From NCBI RefSeq assembly GCF_030052815.1, contig NC_079497.1:23450258-23514257 (forward strand): 64,000 nt of DNA, read 5' to 3'. This DNA is from Hevea brasiliensis (Eukaryota > Streptophyta > Magnoliopsida > Malpighiales > Euphorbiaceae). Shown here in pieces: positions 25,545 to 37,955 of this stretch; the stretch's first letter is position 1, and every line of letters starts with the position of its first letter. Both the position numbers and the translations under genes were made by a program. Under the pieces are notes generated by a model. The model was not told the origin of the DNA, searched no databases, and saw only the letters and a list, made by a program, of their open reading frames with translations.

Positions 25545-28366
25545 TGCGAGGTCGATTTAAACTCGAATTTCGAACCGTAAAATGTGATGTCGCGGTTCTT
25601 AGGACTATTGCGAACACAGTGGAAAAGAGAAAATCATGAAAAGAATTTTTAAGCAGGTCAAATAATTAGGTCAGAGATCCAGAAGAAATATTAAATTATT
25701 TGCAAACCGGATCGAACCAGCGAGGGGCAATTTGGTCATTTTACCCCTAGAGTTGACTCCTGACCTAACTGTCCAATAAAATCAGAGAAAAGAAAGTTTA
25801 GGAATCAGGAATTAAATTAAAGAACTAATAGAAAAATAAATACAAAAGAAAAAAGAAAAAAAAAAACTTTATTTATATCATGCTTACATCATTAGGTGAC
25901 ATCATGAATGATGTCAAAATTAAAATTATTTTACCCAAATTTTTGACTAAGTCAATTATGGCATAAATGAAGATAAAAATAAAATTAAAAAGACAAATTT
26001 TTTGCTTCTTCTTCTCCAAATTCCCGTAGCTCTCTCTATACCATTTCTTCTCTCACTAAAAACCTCCATTAAAGCATGCTTTAAGCTTGCTTCCAACCAC
26101 TTAACCCACTTTGACCCCAAACTAGTCCATAAGAACTTGTTAGATCAACTCGAGGAAGCTTTAGAAGAAGGAAAGAAAAGAAGAAAAGGAAGAAAGGGAA
26201 GAATTGAAAATTCTAGTGTAGGTAAGCACTTGTACTTGGAAATTTAAGTTTATTTATTGTGTTTATGACTCAATTAACTTAGATCTTAACTTAAAATCAA
26301 AAGAAAATAATTGTTGAGGGACCAAAAGAGAATTTTGGCCAGCCTTAGTTAGGGTTTGAAATGAATGATTTTGAGGTTTTTGAATAGTTGTTTAGGTTGA
26401 GTTGTGTATGTGAAGTATGGATATATGTTTTGAATGTATTAGATTTGAATTCTATGTAATTAGGGTTTTGACCTAGGGTTTTGAAAGACAAAAATGTGAG
26501 AATGTGTTAAATGGTGTATTTGACCTAGTTTGAGCTGAGAAATGGTCATTTGTGACCAATTGGAGTATGTTAGAAGTGTTGGAACCAAATGCAAATTCGG
26601 ATTGCTTGGGGTCATGCTGTAGGCAGCAGGACCAAGGTCCATTTCAGGGACCAAAACTAAAAATTTACAAGCCCAATTGGGAATGAAACTAGACACAAAA
26701 TGACACATTTTTCATTTCGGAATCATGGCCAAAAAGTGACCAAAACCTAGTGAACAAATTGACCAAATCAGGATTTTTGTAGTCTGACTTGTACAAAAAT
26801 GACCAAATGAGCAGTGTTTGTTCATTTGCCCATAACTTGGGCTAGGCAGGTCTAAATGACCTGCAATTTTACCTATGGAAAGCTGAGATATAGACCTAAA
26901 ACTCTTATGAAGAACACAAACCCAAATTATGCCCTTAACCAAGTCATTTGGCCACCCAAAGTTGGTGACTTAAAACTGCCAGAACCAGTTTGGTGCCTAG
27001 AAATCTGGGTTAAGTCTAATCCAGCAGCCATGATTCAAATTGCTATAACTTGAGTTACAAAACTCCAATTGGAGAAATTCAAAAAGGAGAATAAAGTTAA
27101 GACAGTAGGAAACATTTTCTATGAAGAAAGCTTAGCCAAATTCTAACAGTAAAATGATCAATAGAACAGTGCAACATAAGACACCCAAAACTGAAAATTT
27201 GCAAATTTGCCTAAAAGATTTAGAATTTGAGTAAACAACCAAAACCAACAAATTTAGTAATCAAAATGTGGTATGTGGGTGAAGTTGAAAGTCCCATACC
27301 TATTAAGCCTAAGAAAGTCAACAAATTGACTTGAATAGTGTCATGAATAGTAACCTCAAAATACAAAATTTAAAGAATGCCAAGTTTAGCATATTAAAGC
27401 TGGGTATAAGTGAATTTGAATTTATTTTTGGATTTATGATAAGTTATGATACTGAAACACTGTGAAACTGCGTGTTTCAGCTGAAAAGAATACAGGGAAA
27501 GAACCCGAGACATCGAGTCAAAGCCAAGAGGCGACTTGTATAAGGTTTGTGCACAACTAACTATTTTGTTACTTTTCACTTCTAAATTGATTTGAACAAG
27601 TTTATTTTATGATTTATGATTTTGTTGTGTTGAGGATTTTAATTTGTTGAATGAAATTGTATAAATTAAATGTAAATTTTCTTATTCATTTAAGGATTTA
27701 TTGCATGGTTTTGAGGATTGTAAATTTTAAGTTTGATGTGTTGCCAACCTTGAGCATGAATTTATGATGATTAAATATGTTGATGACTTGTAAACAATTT
27801 GCAAATAGAAATTGTTTTGAATATGATTTGAAACCGCAGTTGACATGGCAAAATATGTTGTGAATTCTCATTATCTTGTCTAGTGAGATATCTCCTCCAC
27901 TAGATGGGGCGAGTTCCTTCCTCTCTGGCGTGCCAGTTGGGGAAGAGTTTGAATGACTACTCATATATACTAGCCAGTCTTTGTTCCTCCCTTTTAGCCT
28001 TGGTTATTGGGAGAGTGTGAAATGTTGTGGTGTACAACACGACATCTATTTGAATTTTGGGTCATGGGTTCAACTGTGTGAATTGTTGGCAACGCCCTTT
28101 AAATTATGCATAGTTTGATAAATTGTGGTTGAAATAAATAATTTGTCAGTGATTCAAAATATTTTCTTATTGTTTTGGGATTTAAAAGAAATGTAGATAA
28201 ATAGTTACTATTTGATCAAAATGTTATTGAAATGAATAATTTGCATGAATGAAAATATTGATTCTGAATGTTATGAATTTTAAAGAATTTAGAAATTTTA
28301 AATTTTTATTTGTTATGAATTGTCAAGCATAACTTGTATTAAGTTTTAAATTATTAGTTTGTACAC

Positions 28367-28406
28367 CAGTGAGTTCACCACTCAGCGATAGCTTTGTATG
28401 CTGTCG
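28367..28406 (+). other. Tandem double hairpin, LTR H
   Basis: Stem 1 TGAGT/ACTCA, stem 2 CGATAGC/GCTGTCG (one G-U pair), about 690 bp before the LTR end. Confidence 0.7.
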
Positions 28407-29104
28407 CAGGTGAAAGAAAATATAAAGCAGCTAAGCAAGATTACTAAAAGGCATAGTGAGACTATCTTCAGGTATATCATAGGTATACCCTTGTACTTTA
28501 GATTTTGATATAATTCTGTAATTATATGTATAAAATTTACTTTGAGCAGTTGTACCAACTCTTTTATAATATATTTTTGGATTGTAATGAAATACAAATT
28601 ATTATAAGATTATCTTGAGATTTTATGTATTTATAAAATTTTGCACTACTAAATTTTTAATGATCCCATGAATGTAAATATTAATTTTGTTACCTTAATG
28701 AGAGGTTTCAATGTTTGATTTAATTTAAATCGTGTATTGAGTTGCTTGTGTTGATTTGTGAAATGAGATTGAATAATAGAGTTGTGATTGAGAAAAATAT
28801 TAGGAGTGTCTTTATTTTCAAGTTTTGAAGAACTGTTTTCTCAAAATACAAACGAAACTCTGCCGAATTTTTTCCAAAATTTGCGGACAAATAAAAATGG
28901 ATAAAATTTTTTACTAGTTTTGAAACTTCAATTAAATGTTTTTAATTCCTACCAAAATGCTCACCACTTCCAAAATGTAAGAAATTGGTTTTAAAATCCC
29001 TTGTAGTATATTTAATGGGTTACCGGTAGGCGAAGTACGGTAATTCATTAGATGTACTACGGGATCATGTTACATCTTACAGAGAGGTAGGGTGTGACAC
29101 TTAT

Positions 29105-29258
29105 GCCTTGAAAGAGGGAAATTGTTATGAAGGTTGGAGGAGTTCAATTCTATGCTTATTAAATTGATGTTTGTATTCCTAAGTATCCCCGAAAATGTGT
29201 TTTAAAACAAAGTTTTGCTTTGCTTGAGGACAAGTAAAAGTTTGAGTTTGGGGATATT
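29105..29258 (+). other. Element C 3' end with polypurine tract
   Basis: C sequence resumes after H and runs to the 3' LTR. The purine-rich GTTTGAGTTTGGGGATAT at about 29239-29258 abuts TGATACACTT and is the likely polypurine tract. Confidence 0.75.
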
Positions 29259-29311
29259 TGATACACTTGAATTGTATAGATATTTTTAAGCACATTTACA
29301 TTCTATTTCAT
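29259..29311 (+). repeat. Element C 3' LTR, first piece
   Basis: First 53 bases of the C LTR (TGATACACTTGAATTG...). It is cut at TTCAT, the target site of element D. Confidence 0.92.
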
Positions 29312-29483
29312 TGTAACACCCCTATTTGTATAGTCTGGTATATTTTACTGTTCCAGTGACCGGAGTCGGTCCGAACAATTAAGGGGACTAGAACCATACT
29401 TAAGACAACTAGAGAAGCTATAAACACAAATAATTAGTAATGTTCAATTAGTTAAGTATAAACAAGAAAAACAGAACATAAGA

Positions 29484-29534
29484 GGTTAAACGAGCCGAGA
29501 GTCATAGCGATGGATGACCTTCTCGGGAAGGACT
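29484..29534 (+). other. 5S-rRNA-like 3' segment, D 5' LTR
   Basis: GGTTAAACG, GATGGATGACC (one change from the 5S block), CGGGAAGGAC; it starts 172 bp from the LTR start. Confidence 0.5.
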
Positions 29535-30789
29535 GCGAAGTCGTTTTAAACTCAAATTTTGAACAGTAAAATGTGACGTCGCAGTCCTTAGGACCCTTAT
29601 GAACATAGTGGAAAAGAGAAAATCACAAAAAAGAACTGTTAAGTCAGTCAAATAATTAGGTCAGGGAGCCAAAAGAAATATTGAATTATTTACAAACCGG
29701 GATCTACCGGCGAGGGGCAATTTGGTCAATTGACCCCGAGAGCTGACTCCTGACCTAACTGTCAAATAAAATCGGAGAAAAGAAATTTTGGAATCGAGAA
29801 TTAAATTAAAGAACTAATAGAAAAAAAAAGAAAATGAAAAAGTGTAGGGAGATGACATCATGCATGATGCCATAAAAGTAATAATTAATATATTTAATTA
29901 ATTAGATTTTTTTTGGGTCTTCCATAAGCTAAAATAGATAAAAGAAAAGAAAAGGAAAAAAAAAAAATATAAAGTCATCTTCCTTACCCAAAGTTGCCGC
30001 TTCACCTCTCTCTCCCCATCTTTTCACCTTGTTCCACCATTGTTAAGGGAAAGGAAGCTTGAATTTCCCTACTCTATTCCACAAATTCACAAAGTCTCAA
30101 CACAAAAAATTCTCCTTACATGTTGAGTAAACATTAGAGAGTAAAAAGAAGAAGAAAGAATTGAAGAAAGGAAAGCCTAGAAACCCTCTAAGCAAAGGTT
30201 AGTCTTCTAACTACCAATTATCTAATCAAATGCATATTTAGTTATTGAAATGAGCTTAGAAACTAAAGAAATGAAATAAAAACACTTGTAAAGGACTAAA
30301 CTGAAATTTGGCCAGCATGATGGGGAGTGTGTTTTGCATGGTTTGATGGATTTAAATGAGTTTAGAAACTTTATTTAGTTGAATGGTTAGGATTAAAAGC
30401 ACTAAATGTGGTTAAATGCATGAGGTTGGTGAATTAGGGTTTTGAACATTAGGGTTTATGGACCAAAAATGTGAGAAATGAGTAAATGATGTCTTTGACC
30501 TATTGTGAAGTGAAAAATGGTCATTTGTGACCAAATGAGTTGTGTTGGAATGGTTGGAGTTAAAGCTAAATTCGGAGGGAGTGTGGTCATGCTGCTGGCA
30601 GCATGACCAAACTTCCTTTGAGGGACCAAAAATGAAATTTTACAAGTCCAATTGATATGGGATCAATTGGGGGTGAAAATAGACACTAAATGACACAATT
30701 TTCATTTAGGAAGCATGCCCAAAAAGTGACTAAAACCTAGTGAATAAATTGACCAAAGTTGAAAAATTGCAGGCTGCCCTGTACAAACT

Positions 30790-30820
30790 GACCAAATGAA
30801 CAGTGTTTGTTCATTTGGTC
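30790..30820. repeat. Perfect 13 bp inverted repeat, D 5' LTR
   Basis: GACCAAATGAACA / TGTTCATTTGGTC with a 5-base spacer. It corresponds to the inverted repeats in F, G and E. Confidence 0.8.
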
Positions 30821-32057
30821 ATAACTCGAGCTAGGCAGGTCAAAATGACCTGAAATTTTACCAGAGGTTAGATGAGATATAGACCTAAAATTTTCATGGG
30901 AACACAAGGCACAAATTCTGCCAGCAGCCAAGCCATTTGGCCACCCCAAGTTGGTGACCCAAAACTGCCAGCACCAAAATTGCCCAGAAAATCTGGGTTG
31001 TGTCCAATCCGGCAGTTATGGTTCAAATGGCCATAACTTGGGCTACAAAACTCCAATTGGAGTGATTCAAAAAGGACAATAAACTTAAGACAATAGGGAA
31101 CATTTTCTATGCAGGAAGTTTTGCCAAATTCCAACAGTAAAATGACTAATGGAACAGTGCAACTAGGGACACCAAAACTGAAAATTTGGCAATTTTGCCT
31201 AAAGGACTTAAACTTTGAGAAAATGACCAAAACCAACAAATTTAATGACCAAAATATGGTATGTGGGTGAAGTTGGAGTTCCCATAACTATTAAGCCTTA
31301 AAAAGTCAATAATTTGACTTGAATAGTATAGTGAATAGTAACCTGAAACACAAAAATTTTGAGAACTCGAATTTAGTGCATTAAAGCTAGGTAAAAGTAA
31401 AGTTAAATTTATTTTTGGATTTATGCTAAGTTATGGTATTGAAACACTGTGAAACTGTGTGTTTCAGCTGAAAAAGGCTTAGAAGCTCTGAGAGACTGAG
31501 TTAAGGCCTAGAGGTGACTAAAGTCAGGTCTGTGCACAATAATTCTTGTTTAAATATTTTTTTCTAAAAAATTTGACTTCTGTGATTAATTATTTACTGT
31601 GTTGCCATTTTATAATCGCAAATATGACTTTGGAAATTGATCAGATTTCTCATAAATTATTTAAATAAATTGTTTTGAATTGATTTTGTGTTCACACTTA
31701 GCATGACAGTATCACATTATTCCTCCTCCATTTATGGGGTTGAGATCGTTTATTTTCCTCCCTCTCTGGCTTGCCTGTTGAGGTTGAGATCGGATGAGTA
31801 CTCATTAGCTAGCTAGCCACCTTCCTCATTGATTTCAATTAATGGGGTTGTAGATTGCTTTTTCGTGGTGTACAACACGGCATTGATCGGAAATTGTGTG
31901 TCATGGCTTAAGTTGTGTATGATTTTGGCAACACTGTGTTTATTAAATTATTTGACTAAATTTTGTTGTTATGAGCTTTGATAATTTGAGAAATATTTAA
32001 ATTGTGTTTCATCAATGAATGATTTATGTATTGTATTTTAAATTTTTATTGTACACC

Positions 32058-32100
32058 ACTGAGTATTTTTTTACTCAGCGATAGCTTATTTTGCTGTCAC
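32058..32100 (+). other. Tandem double hairpin, D 5' LTR
   Basis: Stem 1 CTGAGTA/TACTCAG, stem 2 CGATAGC/GCTGTCA, about 650 bp before the LTR end. Confidence 0.7.
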
Positions 32101-32762
32101 AGATAAGAGCAAGGAAAAAGCAGCAGAGTGAGCTGCTATTGAATTGTGGACCACACTGATCTTTTGTACGGGTATTATTTTATACCCTTGTAGTTAATTT
32201 TGATGTAAATATTATAACGCTTTATGTATCAATGTAAAGTTGAGCAGTTGTAAAATAAATTGTAATAATATTATTTTTGGATTTTCTTCTGTAAATTAAT
32301 ATTTGTACTTGTGAATTTCATACCTTATGCCTTGTGAATGAAGTTATTAAATATTTTGAGATGATAAATTTTGATTGGATTGTGGAATTATTTTGAAGTG
32401 AATTGAATTGAGTTGATTTGAGATTTATTAGAGGTTGGGAGTTGAAAAAATTATTGGAAGTGTTTTTTTTTTAAGGTATTCGAAAACGGTTTTCTCTAAA
32501 TACAAACGGAACTCTGTCAAAATTTTTATAAAATTTGCGGCAAAATTAAAATGGACAAAAATTTTTACTAGTATTTAAACTTTGAATAAATGGTTTTTAA
32601 TTCCTCCCAAAATGCTCACCACTTCCAAATTGTAAGAAAATTGTTTTAAAATCCCTTGTAGGGTACTTAATGAGTTATCGGTAGGTGAAGTTCGGTAGTT
32701 CATTAAGTATTCTATGGGATCATGTTATGCCCTACAGAGGGGTAAGGTGTGACATGTTTTAG

Positions 32763-32774
32763 TAGTATCAGAGC
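32763..32774 (+). other. Primer binding site of element D
   Basis: TAGTATCAGAGC, one mismatch from the tRNA-Met-type site, eight bases after the LTR. Confidence 0.88.
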
Positions 32775-32943
32775 ATGGTTTTTCAATAAATTTTGACTAT
32801 GTGTATGAATATTTTATTGATAAGTACAACTGCTCAAGTGTCCTTAATTGATACATATGACGTATTTACATCATGAATATGCACTAACGGAGGTCAACCT
32901 CCTTATGTTTGATCTCAGGAAGTAGAAATTTTGGGAAAACAGA

Positions 32944-32973
32944 ATGGAAGACGGAGATCATTCCGAAGAACAA
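32944..32973 (+). pseudogene. Element D gag, first ten codons
   Basis: ATG GAA GAC ... GAA CAA encodes MEDGDHSEEQ and stops where F inserted. The frame resumes exactly at 47088 with SVEAEVQG, matching the start of gag in element A. The last five bases (AACAA) are the duplicated target site. Confidence 0.88.
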
Positions 32974-33144
32974 TGTAACACCCTTCCCGGTAACTACTCC
33001 GTACATCCTACTGTTCCGGTGACCAGTGTCGGTCCGGACAGCTAGAATGTCCGGAAAAATATTTAAACTAAAGTGAGAAACCATAATTAATTCAAATATT
33101 GATAAGAAAAATTTAGTAAAAATTTTAGAAATAAAATACAAACA

Positions 33145-33190
33145 AGTTAAACGAGTGGGTGCCCTAGCGATGGGTAACCCAGAGGGAAGT
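33145..33190 (+). other. 5S-rRNA-like 3' segment, F 5' LTR
   Basis: AGTTAAACG, CTAGCGATGGGTAACC, GGGAAGT; it starts 171 bp from the LTR start and is followed by a GTTGCG/CGCAAC hairpin. Confidence 0.5.
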
Positions 33191-34430
33191 TGCGGTTCTC
33201 GCAACTAGGAGCCCTAGACCCTAGAGAAAATTCATAAAATAATTTTTGGGACTCCAGAGAAGGGTTATTGAGGTTCCCATGGCATTAGAGTGCCAAGAAA
33301 ATACCTAGAAAAATTTTTCAATCGGTACAGACAATTTTGACCCGTTAAGCCAAACGGAGGGCATTTTGGTCATTTCGCCTTCAGAGGTGATTTTTGGCCG
33401 ACTTGTCCAGTTGAGTAAATAATTAATATGACATAAAATATGAATAAACATTACTAAAAATTGAATTGAAATTAAGTAGAAAAGAAAAGAAAAGAAAAAT
33501 GAAAAAAATGGGACTTTTGACATCACATGGTGTCATTAAAATTTCTCTCCACCAATGACAATCAAGCAATTTCATTAAAAAGGGAAAATGAGGCAAAATT
33601 GAAACAAAAAAAATCTGTTCTTCTTCCTTCATCAATCGGCAGCTTCTCTCTCCCTCTCTCAACCTCCATTAAACCTCACTTCCCAAGCTTGATTCTTACT
33701 TTGTTTCACCACAAAACCCTAACCTCTCTTCATTAAAATTTTACCCCACACCTTAAACAACCTTTTGGCAGCCAAGAAAAGGAAAGGAAGTGAAGTTTTG
33801 AGCTTGGAAAAAATCTGCCTATAAGAGGTTAGTGCACCTATCTATTTAGAACTCTTATTTTCTATGTTAGGAACTTGAAATCAACAAGAATTTGTAACTT
33901 AAATGAACAAAAATTATGTGTATACATACCATGGATTCCGGCAGCCCTATTGAAGGAATAGGAATGAGTGTTTTGTTGGACTTAGAGTGGACTAGAAATG
34001 ATGTTTAAGGTACATATACACATGTATAATGAATGGGTGTGCTAACTAAGGTAAATGGGTGTAAACCTTGAAATTGAGCTAGGGTTTAGGAGTGTAAAAT
34101 TTGATTTGGCTTATGAAATTGTTAAAAAACATTTTAATGGTCAATTAGTGACCATTTGATGAAATTTGACCATAATTGAGACTGAAATATAGCATGGAAA
34201 ATCGAATGAGTATGCTACCTAGAGAGTGCAGCATGGTGGCTGTGATTCCAGCCCACTTAGACAGCCATAACTTTGGCTGTGTAGGTCCAATTGGTGTTTG
34301 GCCAATTGGACATGAAACTAGGCTTATAATGGCACATTTTTTCTGAAGAAACCATGCCCAAAAGACCAAAGCAAGAGGACTAAAAGTTGGCCCCAATCCG
34401 GATATCCTGCAATAGCACCTGCAGAAATGA

Positions 34431-34457
34431 CCAAATGAACAGTAACTGTTCATTTGG
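34431..34457. repeat. Perfect 12 bp inverted repeat, F 5' LTR
   Basis: CCAAATGAACAG / CTGTTCATTTGG with spacer TAA. It is repeated at 45456-45482 in the 3' LTR. Confidence 0.85.
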
Positions 34458-35418
34458 CCATAACTCACTGTAGATATGGTCAATTGACCTGAACTGTTTA
34501 CAGCAACAAGTTAAGACATAGATAAACAACTTTCATGAAGAAACCTACCCCAAATTATGACCAGAACCTAACCCAAATGGCAGTCACAGTCACTGTTCAT
34601 GGTACTGTAGATTTGGTAATTATGCAGTTTTTCCAATCCGGCCAGCTGTGGTTTTTGGACCATATCTGGAGCTACAAAACTCCAAATGGAGTGATTCAAA
34701 AAAAGAAATTCAACTAGACAAAATAAGAAACAACTTTTATGTTTACCAATTCCTCAAATTTCCACTGTAACAGTCCCTAATGGAACAGTAAAGTTATGGT
34801 ACAAAATCTAAAAATTATGCTCCTTTGGTTTAATGCTTAGAAATGGTATTAATGCTTAATGCCAACAAGTTTTAAATGCAAAATGTGGTATGTTGGGAGT
34901 GCCAAAACCAATGTACCTATTTTCTACCTAAAAGTCAACATTTTTGTTGACCAATGAGGTGAATAGTGATACCAAAACTTGAAATTCACAAATTGAAGAA
35001 TTTAAAAGTTTCAAATGCCCTAGTATACCTAACAAGATTGGTTTGGATAGTTTGGCATGACAATAGGGTTCAGTTAGCAGTACTGCACATGGCAATATGC
35101 CATTCTGTGATTTTATGGCTTTTAGCCATTCTGACCTTGTATTGAGATTTGGCCTTGTGCCTGATGTATTTACAGCTTGTTAGTCGCTACGTAGTACAAG
35201 GAGATGCATATGTGACCGATGGTGTGACGGCCCGAGGTACTTGATACCCAGTGCCAGTTTACCCATTTATCCAGCCCAGTCGTTTAGTGTAGGTTACTTG
35301 GGCAACCAAACGAATGAAAGGAGACAAAGTTAATGATACACAAATTCAAAACAAATAAAACATATACATTCACTACATATTTATTTCTTGCTATTTCTTT
35401 TATTTTATTATTGCACCA

Positions 35419-35456
35419 CTAAGCATTATTGCTTAGCGCGTTACTTTTGCCACGCG
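35419..35456 (+). other. Tandem double hairpin, F 5' LTR
   Basis: Stem 1 CTAAGCA/TGCTTAG, stem 2 CGCGT/ACGCG, directly adjacent, about 600 bp before the LTR end. Confidence 0.75.
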
Positions 35457-36058
35457 TAGGTTCTAGAGATACAGATCGTGAGCCCACTAGACCGCAGACT
35501 GGGTGAGTCCATCCTGCAGTTCTGCACAGTGTCCGTGTCACCTCAACTTCTGCTGTGCATTGGTAGGACACTAGGTGTCATTTTGTCATTTTGTAACTAA
35601 ATTTTTATTTTCTCATATGTATTTAGAATTATGTAATGTATTTGGATGTTCATGTAAATTATGAAAATTGTATTTGTGAATGGAAAAGTAAATATCTATT
35701 TGTGAGTTATACTTGATTATCACATGTGATGGATGATTGAGAACTGAAATTGAGAAATGTTGTTGAGATTTTGATATTGGAGTTTAAGATGATGAGATAT
35801 GAATATTGGAAGTGTTTTTCACAGGTTCCGAAGAACTGTTTTCTCCATTTTTAGCCGGTACTCTGCCGGATTTTCTTTAAAATTTTCGGAACCTCAAATA
35901 AATAATAATTTTGATAAAAGGCTTAAATAAATTATATTTCATAACTAAATCCAAAACTATGACAACAATTAATTAAGGTAAAAATAGAGTGTGCCGGTAC
36001 ACCGTGTGACATTACTTACTCGGATATACTGTACACGGGTATGGGGTGTCACATTTAG

Positions 36059-36070
36059 TGGTATCAGAGC
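36059..36070 (+). other. Primer binding site of element F
   Basis: Exact TGGTATCAGAGC, five bases after the 5' LTR. Confidence 0.93.
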
Positions 36071-36175
36071 ATGGTTTAGGCGTTTCTGGGCCTAGATTGA
36101 GTCCATACCATGCATTGTATTTGTAAGAGTCGAGGTGACACTAATGCAGATCTGTTTGTCTTTGTTAAATAGGAT

Positions 36176-37230
36176 ATGGACCCTTCATCTCAAAGAGCAG
36201 TCGAGGAGGAAGTGGAGAGTCATGCTCCACCTGCAGCAGCTGAGACTGGGGGTAGGGGAGAACCTACTCCACCAGCTCAAGCAGAGCCTGCTCAGCCTCC
36301 ACAGGCCATGTTCCAGCAAATGGCCGATTTCTTTAGACAAATGGCCGGAGTAATGCCAGCACCACCACCACCTCCACCTCCACAAAGTAAATCACACTGA
36401 AAGGCTAAGAAAGTTTGGAGCAGTGGACTTTTTCGGTAAGAGAGAAGATGACTCTGTTGCAGCCGAGAATTGGTTGAACAGAACGGGCAGAGTTTTAAAA
36501 CAACTCCACTGCACCCCAGAGCCTAGAGGCTGCCATATCCCTATTGCAAGATGATGCCTACGAATGGTGGGATACTGTGTCCAGTGAAGTGCAGCCAGAA
36601 GCTATAACTTGGGACTTCTTTCTCTCAGAATTCAAGAAGAAATATGTGGGTACTGTATACCTGGAAGAGAGAAGAAGAGAGTTCATTAATCTGAGGCAGA
36701 GACAGCTATCAGTGGCCGAGTATGAGAAGGAATTCGTCCGATTAAGCCGCTATGGAAGGGAGATAGTCCCTAATGAAGCTGAAAGATGTAAGAGATTTGA
36801 AGAGGGACTAAATGACAACATAAAGATCCAGCTCACTGCCTTGGGAATCACAGAATTTAGCAAGTTAGTGGAAGCTGCAATAAGGGTTGAAAAAGTGAGA
36901 ATCAGTGAGCAGACCAGAAGGGATAGACAGCAGAAGAGGGGCCCGGGTCAGTCTAGCTCATCTCCTGCACCTAGGAAGAAGTTCGAGAGGTCCATCCGCA
37001 CGAGTTCGGGTCGGCTACAAGGTCGTGGTCGGTCTCGGGGCCCAGCCACGATTCACCCCTAGGAGAGTCACCCACACCATCGGTGGGCGCTCTCGAGGAT
37101 GGGGTTCAGGGACCAGCCCCAACATCTTCTCGCATGTCCACACCGTGCGAAATGGCACAAGGGAATGTTGGAGAGTAATCGGTGCTCGCTAAGATGTGGC
37201 TCGACAGAGCATCAAATGAGGAACTGCCCA
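36176..37230 (+). pseudogene. Element F gag
   Basis: Starts at the ATG at 36176 (MDPSSQRAVEEE), with a Pro/Gln-rich N-terminus ending in a run of prolines. Shifted frames follow: LRKFGAVDFFG ... AAENWLNR near 36400-36480, then 36544-37062 (DDAYEWWDTV, FLSEFKKKYVG, EFVRLSRYGREIV, ERCKRFEEGLN) and a basic Arg/Gly-rich stretch. A zinc knuckle (RCGSTEHQMRNC, near 37190) is in yet another frame and has a one-residue spacing fault in its first Cys pair. 36980-37200 is locally scrambled and rich in CG. Confidence 0.85.
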
Positions 37231-37439
37231 CGCAGAAATACTACAGCTGCTCCAACACAAGCGAGCACACGCTCTGCACTACGTAGGGTAGAAAATCGCA
37301 AGTCTGAGGTCAGAGGACCATCACGAGGCTGCATCGAGCGGCAGAGAGGCCTGACAGCAGACCACCTGCAAGAGGTTATGCTATTAGAGCTCAGGAGGAG
37401 CAAGATGCCCCGGACGTCATCAGGGGTACGTTCTCCCTC

Positions 37440-37940
37440 TACAATACACCTGTGCATGCATTGGTGGATCCAGGATCCACTCATTCATATATCTGCATCA
37501 ACCTACCCGTAGAAAGGGGGATACTAGTAGGGGAGAGTGACCAAGACATTCTGGTCACTAATCCATTGGGCCACAGTGTAGTGGTGAACAAAGTATATAA
37601 GGGTTGCCCGTTAAGGATTCAGGGGTATGAATTCTTGGCAGACTTAATTGAGTTGCCTTTCCACGAGTTTGAAGTGATTTTGGGAATGGACTGGTTGTCA
37701 CGTCATCAGGCAATAGTTGGTTGCAAATTGAAGAGAATTTCTCTAAAAACTTCAGAGGGTAATGAGATCACTGTTGTGGGTGAAAGGACAGACTTCTTGT
37801 CCAATGTCATCTCAGCCACAGTTGCAAGAAAACTGATGAGAAAAGGCTGTGAAGCCTACCTAGCACATGTGGTGGATACTAGGCAGGCTCAGCCAAACCT
37901 GAGTGGTATACCCACGAAGAGACTTCCTAAGTATTTCTGA
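37440..37940 (+). pseudogene. Element F aspartic protease
   Basis: One open frame with the active-site stretch ALVDPGSTHSYI at its start, LVTNPLGHSVVVNKVYKGCPLRIQGYEFLAD, and VILGMDWLSRHQAIVGC. This is the best preserved protease in the window. It ends in a frame break just before the RT entry motif (LPPDREVEF). Confidence 0.88.
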
Positions 37941-37955
37941 AGAATTGCCAGTTTC

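Larger units (their letters stand above)
25324..29099 (+). mobile_element. Solo LTR H (chromovirus, D-like family)
   Basis: A single 3776 bp LTR, TGTAACACCCC to GGTGTGACA, with no internal region. CTTAT lies directly on both sides (25319-25323 and 29100-29104). It is a diverged relative of the LTR of D, with the same order of landmarks: 5S-like segment, inverted repeat and double hairpin. A solo LTR arises when the two LTRs of a full element recombine and delete the interior. Confidence 0.93.
29312..32754 (+). repeat. Element D 5' LTR
   Basis: 3443 bp, TGTAACACCCC to GGTGTGACA. It contains the promoter of D; no TATA box is assigned. No gene is inside. Confidence 0.94.
32974..36053 (+). repeat. 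Element F 5' LTR
   Basis: 3080 bp, TGTAACACCC to GGGTGTCACA. It contains the promoter; a plant telo-box-like AAACCCTAA is at 33714-33722 after a pyrimidine-rich CT tract. Confidence 0.94.

Noticed and set aside
33423..33662. Minus-strand 79-residue frame, also at 44448-44687
   Set aside because: It lies in both LTRs of F antisense to the element, in AT-rich and CT-rich sequence without a recognisable motif.
36059..36070. tRNA gene at the TGGTATCAGAGC sites
   Set aside because: Only the 12-base primer match is present; there is no cloverleaf around it.
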